Origin: Fibrobacterota bacterium
Lineage (GTDB): Bacteria > Fibrobacterota > Chitinivibrionia > Chitinivibrionales > Chitinispirillaceae
Length of the DNA stretch: 35,972 nt
Assembly: GCA_023436205.1 (NCBI GenBank)
Contig: JAEZKC010000121.1
Span: 1 to 35,972, forward strand
Direction: 5' to 3'
Below the pieces are notes generated by a model. It did no database searches. It was not told where the DNA came from and worked only from the letters and a program-made list of their open reading frames with translations. Position numbers and translations under genes: made by a program. Shown here in pieces: positions 8,460-16,018 of this stretch. Position 1 is the first letter of the stretch. Every line of letters starts with the position of its first letter.

Positions 8460-8488
8460 TTGACCCGAGTGTAATCGTAAATTATAAT
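8460..8488 (+). promoter_or_regulatory. Sigma-70-like promoter of the hybrid histidine kinase gene
   Basis: TTGACC (8460-8465), a 17-nt spacer and a perfect TATAAT (8483-8488). It lies 105 bp before the kinase ATG and just downstream of repeat copy B. This is a sequence match only. Confidence 0.6.
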
Positions 8489-8593
8489 ACTACACTGGCC
8501 TCCCAAGATTTTACCTCAGAATATGGCCAGTGCTGGTCTATGAAAAGTGATTCAAACGCAGGCTGAATAATCAATAGGGAGCAGGATAGTTGT

Positions 8594-10993
8594 ATGGCCG
8601 ATAGATACTCTGAAAATATCCAGTCAGATGTTTATTGCACGATTTTCAAACGGATTTCTGTTGCAGTTGCACTTTTTGACCTTGACGGTTTGCTTCTCGA
8701 TGCCAATGCTGCCTTCCTCACTGTTTTCGGTGTTTCTGATGTTTCAGCCTTGAAAGGGCTGACCCTGTTTGACAGATTATCGCTTAGCCTTGAAAAACAA
8801 AACTGTATTAACTCCGGCCTATCAGCAGGGTACGAAACAGTTTTCGATTTTGATGCTGCGGGAGATACTCTCATTGATTCTTCAAGAAACGGAAAAGCTT
8901 ACTTTTCCATCAAAACCGATCCCATTCTTAAAGAGAGCGGCTTTTCAGGTTACATTGTGACCATAGAAGATATCACCAGGAAAAAAAGTGATCAGAAGAC
9001 ACATCCTGAATCGGAGCAACTCGATAAGAATGCTATTCAGCACCATTCAGCTATCGCTACTGATATTTCGGAGCGCAGAAAAATGGAGAACGCTCTCAAG
9101 GAAGAGCAGCGGGAGTTCAGGCGCGCACAATCACTGGCTCACGTTGGATCATGGTGTTTTCATCTGGACACCGGTACCGTAAGCACATCTGAAGAAACAC
9201 TGAAAATTTACGGAATCGACCATCTGAAGCAAATCACGATAAAGTATGTTCAGTCCATCCCCCTGCCTCAGTACCGCCAGTTACTGGATACGGCGTTACA
9301 AAAGCTAATACAAGGGGGTGAGCCTTATGATGTGGAGTTTCAAATTTGCAGGCCATCTGACAATGCTATCCGACATATCCATTCCGTTGCGGAATACGAT
9401 TCAACCAGGAAGATGGTTACCGGTACAATACAGGACATAACAGAGTGGAAGCTTGCGGAAAAGGCCATTGCAGACGAAAGGGAACGCCTTTCGGTCACTT
9501 TGCGCAGTATCGGGGATGGAGTAATTACGACAGACAGGCAAGGCCGTGTTGTTTTGATAAACAAGGTGGCGGAAACACTTACAGGCTGGACGCAGAATGA
9601 AGCACAGGGAAAGCCGCTTGAAACCATATTTAACATTATACATGAATTCACCCGTCAACCCTGCGAAGATCCTGTAAAGAAAGTCCTTTCCACCGGACAG
9701 ATAATCGAGTTGGCAAATCATACCATGCTCATTGCTCGTAATGGGACGGAACGGGTGATCGAGGACAGTGGAGCCCCCATCAAGGACAAGAACAACGAAA
9801 TAATCGGTGTGGTACTTGTTTTCAGAGATATGACCGAGAAACAAAAGCTTCTGGAGACAATACAGCGTACTGCCAAACTGGATTCCATAGGAGTACTGGC
9901 TGGAGGAATAGCCCACGATTTCAATAATCTTGTAAGTGGCATTTTTGGCTATGTCGATATGGCATGTGAATACACCAATGAGGAAAAGGTACTCAGATGC
10001 CTCAGTAAAGTTTCGAATTCCATTGACAGAGCAAAAGGGTTGACCCAGCAGTTGCTTACATTTGCCAAAGGTGGAGTGCCGGTAAAGAAAGTGAGTGCAC
10101 TATTCCCCTTTATTCAGGAATCTGCACAGTTTGCGCTCAGCGGATCAAACGCATTGTGCAAAGTAGATGTTCCCGATGACCTCTGGATGTGTGATTATGA
10201 CTCAAATCAAATAGGTCAGGTTGTGGATAATTTGATTATAAACGCCAAGCAGGCGATGCCTGATGGCGGGCTGGTCGAGATAAGCGCAGAAAACATCATT
10301 ATTCATGCATCGAAGCACAGCATACTGACACCTGGCAAATATGTCAAGCTAGCCTTTAAAGATCAGGGGGTGGGAATGCCCAAGGAGATGCTTAACCGTA
10401 TTTTCGACCCCTTCTACACCACCAAATCTTCAGGACATGGACTCGGTCTGGCAACTTGCTATTCCATAATCAGCAAACACGGCGGGCACATAGAAGTGGA
10501 GTCTCAACCGGGGAAAGGAAGTACCTTTCTTGTTTACCTGCCTGCTTCAGAGCAAGCTTCTAGTACTTTGCCGCAAAGGGCTTCAACAAAGCACGTCGGG
10601 ACCGGAACCATACTGGTGATGGATGATGAAAACGTGGTGCTCGGCATTACCTGCGAAATGCTCAGGTCATTTGGATATTCGGTTATATCTGCTGTAAACG
10701 GCAGAGAGGCACTGGAGAAATTTACCGCCGAAAGGAATTCCGGAAGAGGATTTACCGCCTTGATTTTCGACCTTACCATCCCCGGGGAATTGGGGGGAAA
10801 AGAGACCATTAAAGAGATAAGAAAACTAGATGAAACTGTGCCGGTTTTCGTCTCAAGCGGTTATGCTGATGACCCCATCATGGCTGATCCCAATGCTTAC
10901 GGCTTTACTGCAAGTATCTCCAAGCCTTTCAGGAAAGCTGATATGGCGGAATTGCTCGAGACCTTTTTACAGAGTAAGAAGAGGGAGGCTTGA
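8594..10993 (+). CDS. Multi-PAS hybrid sensor histidine kinase with C-terminal receiver
   Basis: 799 residues with no transmembrane segment, so a cytoplasmic sensor. Domains in order are PAS 1 (about 15-130), PAS 2 (about 175-290, ending TGTIQDITEWK), PAS 3 (about 296-415, with IGDGVITTD and the tail VVLVFRDMTEKQ), a phosphoacceptor domain with AGGIAHDFNN (His 441), an ATPase domain (N-box QVVDNLIINAKQAM, G1 DQGVGMP, F-box FDPFYTT, G2 GHGLGLA), and a receiver from about 671 with acidic pair DD near 677, acceptor Asp 726 (IFDLTIPG) and Lys 777. It can autophosphorylate His 441 and relay to Asp 726. No cognate regulator is adjacent. The signal is unknown. The start follows GGGAGCAGGA, and a promoter is at 8460. 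Confidence 0.92.
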   Translation: MADRYSENIQSDVYCTIFKRISVAVALFDLDGLLLDANAAFLTVFGVSDVSALKGLTLFDRLSLSLEKQNCINSGLSAGYETVFDFDAAGDTLIDSSRNGKAYFSIKTDPILKESGFSGYIVTIEDITRKKSDQKTHPESEQLDKNAIQHHSAIATDISERRKMENALKEEQREFRRAQSLAHVGSWCFHLDTGTVSTSEETLKIYGIDHLKQITIKYVQSIPLPQYRQLLDTALQKLIQGGEPYDVEFQICRPSDNAIRHIHSVAEYDSTRKMVTGTIQDITEWKLAEKAIADERERLSVTLRSIGDGVITTDRQGRVVLINKVAETLTGWTQNEAQGKPLETIFNIIHEFTRQPCEDPVKKVLSTGQIIELANHTMLIARNGTERVIEDSGAPIKDKNNEIIGVVLVFRDMTEKQKLLETIQRTAKLDSIGVLAGGIAHDFNNLVSGIFGYVDMACEYTNEEKVLRCLSKVSNSIDRAKGLTQQLLTFAKGGVPVKKVSALFPFIQESAQFALSGSNALCKVDVPDDLWMCDYDSNQIGQVVDNLIINAKQAMPDGGLVEISAENIIIHASKHSILTPGKYVKLAFKDQGVGMPKEMLNRIFDPFYTTKSSGHGLGLATCYSIISKHGGHIEVESQPGKGSTFLVYLPASEQASSTLPQRASTKHVGTGTILVMDDENVVLGITCEMLRSFGYSVISAVNGREALEKFTAERNSGRGFTALIFDLTIPGELGGKETIKEIRKLDETVPVFVSSGYADDPIMADPNAYGFTASISKPFRKADMAELLETFLQSKKREA

Positions 10994-11129
10994 ATTCAGA
11001 TGCGGAATAGTTAGTAATATGACTGCTGCATCTGCTAAGGATTAGGTATTTTGCGCGAAGATTGGAATATAAAACTCAAATGAGGGGGGGGGTGATTCTG
11101 ATTCGTAATACAACTGCAGCAAACTTGTA

Positions 11130-11697
11130 ATGGATAAACTTGGAGCAGCCGCCAAATCGATCGGGAAGGTGGTGGAGGTTATCAACGACATCGCCGACCA
11201 AACCAATCTTCTGGCCCTCAACGCCACAATTGAAGTTGCATCAGCAGGGGAAGCGGGAAAAAGATTCGCAGTTGTGGCAAACGAAGTCAAGGAGCTCGCC
11301 AAGCAGACCGCACAGGCGACCCAGGAAATTCAAAAGCAGGTGGAAGACATGCAAACCAATACAGAATCGGCGATTAAGGCGATAGATAGTGTTTCAAAGG
11401 TGATAGAAGAAGTAAATGAAATATCGCAGACTATAGTAAGCGCGGTGGAGGAACAAAGCGCAACGGTAAATGAAATATCCAGAAATGTAGAGCGGTGTGA
11501 GTGCAGGTGCTCAGGAAGTATCCAGAAATGTTGCTGAATCAGCGAAAGGGCTATCTGAAGTTTCCTCCACAATTTCAGGGGTAAACAGTGCCGTTTCAAA
11601 TACCGCAAAAGGTATTGTGCAGGTAAGGACAAGTGCGGAGGAATTATCGAATCTTTCAGTAAGCCTTAAAGAATTGTTAAGGCAGTTTAAAATCTGA
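11130..11697 (+). pseudogene. Truncated, frameshifted chemoreceptor (MCP) signalling domain
   Basis: Only the cytoplasmic signalling part of a methyl-accepting chemotaxis protein is left. The kinase-contact hairpin tip is intact (VINDIADQTNLLALNATIE, then GKRFAVVANEVKELAKQT). Near 11490 the frame breaks: EISRNV is followed by a nonsense tail (ERCECRC), while the next frame continues with SAGAQEVSRNVAESAKGLSE and ends SLKELLRQFKI. Removing one base (a G near 11491) restores a good fit. The sensor, transmembrane and HAMP parts are missing, and an in-frame TAA lies about 24 nt upstream of the ATG. It closely resembles the receptor at 14047. A G9 tract lies 38 bp upstream. Probably non-functional. 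Confidence 0.75.
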
Positions 11698-11707
11698 AAA
11701 TAGAAAA

Positions 11708-11727
11708 CCGCTATTAAAAATTAGCGG
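11708..11727. terminator. Short inverted repeat after the chemoreceptor remnant
   Basis: CCGCTA and TAGCGG flank an 8-nt AT-rich loop, 10 bp after the remnant's stop. On the minus strand it is followed by TTTTC and further T-rich sequence. On the plus strand there is no T-run. Weak evidence for a terminator. Confidence 0.3.
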
Positions 11728-12354
11728 GCAAACAAAAGAGAATTCTTAACGGTGGTTTCCTTTGCAAATACAAATGCAATCATTTAGTATGTAGACAAAG
11801 GTCCCACTGGCACAAAACCTCACTGACACTAAAGCAGCAAGCAATATGAAAAAATCTCAAAACATGGCAGAAAGGGTATCAGGTCATTGATCATGCGGTT
11901 ATAAAGCAGGTGATACTACCCTCCGAAGGATTGAATACACCTGGCGAGCCTTTTTGTGGAGGAGCTTACACGATATATCGCTTGGGAGCTTCATCAAAGG
12001 TAGTCATCGGAGTTTGTCAGCCACGTCCACATTATGACCTTGGATTATTGATTGCCGGTTTTTATAAACTGGACCTTATCACGTTTTCCAGTTTTTTCGA
12101 TAACCAAATTGGATTATTCCCAGCGATACGAAATCTTTCACTTTTTCTCCTCCAAAATGTATACTCATGTACTATATGCTTCTCCTTTATATTTGCACTT
12201 AGAATTCGACCAAATTGATTAGCATTAATTGGTATTTCCATTGGAATACGTCTGCTGTAAAGGACAATTGATTACAACAGGTTAAAATCATAGTACTATG
12301 TTTAAAATGATAATTAGTAAAATTGCTATGAAAGATTACTAAAAGGAGAACATC
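11728..12354. other. Gene-poor intergenic region
   Basis: No convincing gene. An open frame at 11910-12218 lacks a ribosome site and any family pattern. The segment 11985-12025 looks like a degraded inverted copy of the dispersed element: GCTTCATC, then TAGTCATCGGAGTTTGTCAG. The hairpin end is missing. An AT-rich stretch from about 12240 precedes the DUF2200 gene and may hold its promoter. Confidence 0.35.
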
Positions 12355-12711
12355 ATGCAAAAACCCAGAATCTATACCATGCCTTTTGCCAGCGTTTACC
12401 CCTTATACATTAAAAAGGCAGAAAAAAAGGGACGGACTAAATCAGAAGTCGATGAAATCATATTCTGGTTAACTGGATATGACGAGAAGGGTTTGATGGA
12501 GCAGTTAGAAAAGAAAACTGATCTCGAGACTTTTTTCGAACAGGCTCCTCAAATCAATCCAAATGCTTTTTTAATAAAGGGCAAAATATGCGGAATTAAT
12601 ATAGAGGAAATCAATGATAAACTTATGAAGAACATCCGATACCTTGACAAATTAATAGACGAACTTGCAAAAGGCAAACAGATGAATAATATATTGAGAA
12701 AGCCAAAGTAA
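12355..12711 (+). CDS. DUF2200 family protein
   Basis: 118 residues. The start RIYTMPFASVYPLYIKKAEK and the block GRTKSEVDEIIFWLTGYDEKG match the small DUF2200 family, whose members are about this length. Their function is unknown. They are soluble, with no signal peptide or membrane segment, and often occur singly. An AGGAGA ribosome site lies 6 nt before the ATG. The next gene is 135 bp away on the same strand and need not be cotranscribed. Confidence 0.85.
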   Translation: MQKPRIYTMPFASVYPLYIKKAEKKGRTKSEVDEIIFWLTGYDEKGLMEQLEKKTDLETFFEQAPQINPNAFLIKGKICGINIEEINDKLMKNIRYLDKLIDELAKGKQMNNILRKPK

Positions 12712-12846
12712 TTTGCTGATTTGCATAAGTCCGATTCATGCTGTTCTTAACAACAAACATATCAGAAGTTGTTGTTTGCTTGGGGGTCTAATGTTTATCT
12801 GCCTGCACATTAATGAACTCTTTTAAAGTCTAAAGCGGAGGTTGGA

Positions 12847-13578
12847 TTGAAGATTTTGGTACTTGGAGCCAGTGGCGCTACAGGCAAGTTGGTCGTTCAG
12901 CGACTTATCAGCATGAAGTTCAATGTTAAAGTTGTCGTCAGGGAAAGTGCAATTATTCCTTCAGAAATTGCTGAAAGCTCACTGGTTGAAATCAATAAGG
13001 GAAATATCGCCGAATTCAGCGATTCAGAATTAGCCGACCTCCTGAAGGGGTGCAGTGCCATCGTCTCCTGTCTCGGTCATAATATTTCTCTCAAGGGGAT
13101 CTTCGGGAAACCACGTGACTTAGTATCCCGAACAATAAGGCATATTTGTACTATAGCTGAGAAGTATAAAAATGATAAAAAGTTGAAAGTGTTACTCATG
13201 AGTACAACAGCATATACTAGCACCACCATGGGGGAAAGAAACTCTTTAGGCGAAAGGATCATCCTATCAATTCTGAAACTCATCTTGCCGCCTCATCGTG
13301 ATAATGTCCTGGCTGCTGATTACTTACAGAATGATATTAGAGACAACAATGAGAATCTGGAATGGATCGCAGTTCGCCCGGACACCCTTGTCAACAAAGA
13401 AAAAGTGAGCGAATATGAGGTTTACAAATCTCCTGTGCGAAGCCCAATATTCAATGCCGGTAAAGTCAGCAGAATAAACGTAAGCCATTTCATGGTTGCC
13501 CTTTTAACTGATGACCAGTCGTGGCATGAATGGAAATTCAAAATGCCGGTAATGTACGATAGATCTGCTGAAAAATGA
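12847..13578 (+). CDS. NAD(P)-binding Rossmann-fold protein (atypical short-chain dehydrogenase-like)
   Basis: 243 residues beginning with a classic dinucleotide-binding turn (VLGASGATGK, residues 5-14) and a basic patch after strand 2 (VVVRES) that favours NADP(H). Later motifs CSAIVSCLGHN and VLLMSTTAYTS fit the NAD(P)H-binding/NmrA-like atypical SDR group. The canonical YxxxK catalytic pair is not obvious, so redox sensing or isomerase-type activity is possible. The start is TTG at 12847, 5 nt after GGAGG. ATG alternatives occur only after the nucleotide-binding motif. A dehydrogenase remnant follows it. The substrate is unknown. Confidence 0.75.
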   Translation: MKILVLGASGATGKLVVQRLISMKFNVKVVVRESAIIPSEIAESSLVEINKGNIAEFSDSELADLLKGCSAIVSCLGHNISLKGIFGKPRDLVSRTIRHICTIAEKYKNDKKLKVLLMSTTAYTSTTMGERNSLGERIILSILKLILPPHRDNVLAADYLQNDIRDNNENLEWIAVRPDTLVNKEKVSEYEVYKSPVRSPIFNAGKVSRINVSHFMVALLTDDQSWHEWKFKMPVMYDRSAEK

Positions 13579-13649
13579 TTAAATATGATTGATACAACGG
13601 GAAATACATTCCCATTGATGGTAGCCCGCTCCTGCTGGAATCTGAAAGG

Positions 13650-13798
13650 CTGGAAGCGTTACAAAACTGGTGGGGAGTGGGAAGATACTACCAGTTAATG
13701 ATAAGGTCTATCCATTCGAACGAATTGTGGAAGCTCACAAATATGTGGAAACTCGCCATAAGAGAGGTAATGTGGCAGTTACCGTGAATGCGGACTAG
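13650..13798 (+). pseudogene. C-terminal remnant of a zinc-type (MDR) alcohol dehydrogenase/quinone oxidoreductase
   Basis: An open segment with no start reads GSGKILPVNDKVYPFERIVE then AHKYVETRHKRGNVAVTV and stops at 13796-13798. This is the typical last 40 residues of medium-chain dehydrogenases (GKI-x-P-V-x-x-x-x-P-x-x-x-x-x-EAH pattern and the final GN/K-V strand). The catalytic and Rossmann parts are absent and an in-frame stop lies just upstream. It is a relic of a deletion and is not derived from the intact dehydrogenase at 27611 in any obvious way. Confidence 0.6.
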
Positions 13799-13949
13799 GA
13801 GCAGGCAATTCCCGATTCTACACCTCACCGGACCAACTTCAATATTGTTTTAAAAAATCCGGGGTGATTTTTACGAGCCTCAACGAGAGTATACCCTTCA
13901 CATCTTCCAGACTTTTTCAATACTCCTCTTTTAGCAGTCAGTTTTTACC

Positions 13950-13978
13950 TTGAAACATTTCACTTTATGCTATATAAT
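13950..13978 (+). promoter_or_regulatory. Sigma-70-like promoter of the chemoreceptor gene
   Basis: TTGAAA (13950-13955), a 17-nt spacer and a perfect TATAAT (13973-13978), 68 bp before the chemoreceptor ATG. Confidence 0.6.
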
Positions 13979-14046
13979 CTCTTGAACCAATACGGTTTTT
14001 CAGAGCGTACTGCACAACGTGGCAATTATGTTCCAGGGAGTTTCTA

Positions 14047-15748
14047 ATGTTTAAAAAACTGAGTTTCAAAGTAATGCTTGCTGGTGGAAATGCGATTATT
14101 CTTTCCCTCATGATTCTAATCTCATCTATTCTCTATTTCAGCATCAATTCACTTATAAACGCTTCAAAATGGGTAGCTCACACCCACAACGTACTAGAGC
14201 GATGTTCACTACTCGCCAAATCCATGGTAGATATGGAAACGGGACAAAGAGGGTTCATGCTGACGGGGAATGATGCTTTTTTAGCTCCTTATAATTCCGG
14301 TCAGGAAATGTTTAAAAAAGAGATTGAGTATGCAAAAAAACTGGTGTCAGACAATCCGGAACAGGTTAAACGGTTCGAGCGTGTAGAGGAATTGAAAGGG
14401 CAATGGGTAAGTCAGGCCGGGCAGTATGAAATAGATTTAAAGAGGCGAGTAGACAAAGGTGAACTCCCTGATGTGGCGCTGGCGAATGTGTTACAGGGAA
14501 AAAAGACAAAGCCACAAGTCGGGCAAGGATTTTATGGATGATATACGTGTTCAACTAGAAGAGATCGAGGGAATTGAAAGAGGATTATTAGAAAAGAGGG
14601 CGCTAGAAAATACAAGTACAGCTGCTTTTGCGAAAAATGCGGCTATGTTCGGTACATTGACCGCACTTATAATCGGAGCCCTGCTGGTTTATTATTTGAC
14701 AAAGCTGCTTTTCGGACAGTTGGGAGCTGAACCTAGAGAACTGCAAAAGATTTCTCAAACAGTGGCGAATGGTGACCTTAGTGCGGAATTTTCTAAAAAC
14801 ATTTTAAAGAATGAGGGGACCCTGGCAAAATCCTTTAGTAGCATGGTGATAAATCTAAAAGGCCTGATATCAGATATCGATCAGAATTCCAAAGAGACAG
14901 CTGACAAATCTGGTGAACTTTCTAGAACATTAGCCGGAGTTAAAACACTGACAGATGAAATGAATACCAGATCAGAAGTTGTGGCGGCAGCTTCCGAACA
15001 AGCATCATCAAATATGAACAGTATTGCTTCCAGTGTTGAAGAAATCAGCACTTCGATTAATACTACTGCTACTGCAATAGAGGAAATGAGTGCAACCATT
15101 TCTGAGATATCCAAAAATTGTCAAAAAGAGGTAACAGTTGCAGGTGAAGCAAATAGCAAAGCAGCATCAACAGATACTTTGATGAAAAAGCTGGAAAAGT
15201 CCGCTGATCAGATCGGGAAGGTCATTGATATTATTAAAGCTATAGCCGATCAAACAAATTTGCTTGCGCTCAATGCGACAATAGAAGCTGCCTCTGCCGG
15301 TGAAGCTGGAAGGGGATTTGCCGTAGTCGCAACTGAGGTTAAGGAACTGGCAAAGCAAACTACATTAGCTACAGATCAAATCGGTTCACAAATCGAAGAT
15401 ATGCGTTCAAGCACTAGGGAATCAGTCAAGGCAATAAGTGAAATTACAGAAAAAATTGAAGAAGTCAATTTGATTTCTCAAACTATAGTAAGTGCAATTG
15501 AGGAACAGTCAGCAACTATCAGCGAGATTTCGCGAAATGTGAGCAGTGTAAGTGAAGCGACTAACAATGTATCTACAAATGTGCAGGAATCAGCAAAGGG
15601 ACTTTCAGAGATTTCCTCCAATATCTCTGAGTTTCACCAATCAATAGAAAAGATCAATTCGGATATGAATTTGGGCCAGCAGCGCACCAGTGATCTTTCA
15701 GATGTAGCTGACAGACTTACAACTTCTGTGAAGACCTTTAAAATATAA
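14047..15748 (+). pseudogene. Methyl-accepting chemotaxis protein with CHASE3 sensor, split by one frameshift
   Basis: Full-length receptor architecture split over two frames. Frame 1 (14047-14541) carries TM1 (about residues 10-35) and a CHASE3 sensor (SMVDMETGQRGFMLTGND, then FERVEELKGQW). Near 14512-14516 the frame changes. Frame 2 resumes with SGKDFMDDIRVQLEEIEGIE, TM2 (GTLTALIIGALLVYYL), HAMP, and the signalling domain with tip IADQTNLLALNATIEAASAG and a final TSVKTFKI. Removing one base (for example a C near 14512) joins them. As every domain is otherwise intact, the break is either very recent or a sequence error. It would sense a periplasmic ligand and control CheA. A GGGAG ribosome site and promoter precede it, and a terminator follows. 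Confidence 0.85.
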
Positions 15749-15774
15749 GCAGAATATTCAAAACTCCTTCTTAA

Positions 15775-15827
15775 CAGAAGTCAGATGGAAACCGATTTAT
15801 CATTTTCCTCTGACTTCTGCCCTTTTA
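15775..15827 (+). terminator. Terminator-like hairpin after the chemoreceptor gene
   Basis: AGAAGTCAGA (15776-15785) pairs perfectly with TCTGACTTCT (15809-15818) across a 23-nt loop, followed by CCTTTT. It lies 27 bp after the chemoreceptor stop. The loop is long for a classic rho-independent terminator. Confidence 0.5.
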
Positions 15828-16018
15828 ACTTTTCTGGTGTCTGATCTCAGGCCCCAAACCACTACACTCTGCCCCTCTACCTCGACTAACATCCCAAAAT
15901 GTATACTCTTAAAGGCTTCTCCCCTGCCACCTAAAACTGTTATTTAAATCAATAAACAGAATCGGCAAGGAGAACCAGTGCATGAGTACTCACCTTTAAA
16001 ATTACGCAAGAGGCTTTA

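Noticed and set aside
11910..12218. Open frame of 102 codons on the plus strand
   Set aside because: No ribosome site, no family pattern, unlikely composition, and it overlaps the degraded repeat copy. Probably chance.
12749..12776. Inverted repeat AACAACAA/TTGTTGTT after the DUF2200 gene
   Set aside because: Made of A/T-rich simple sequence with no following T-run, so weak as a terminator.
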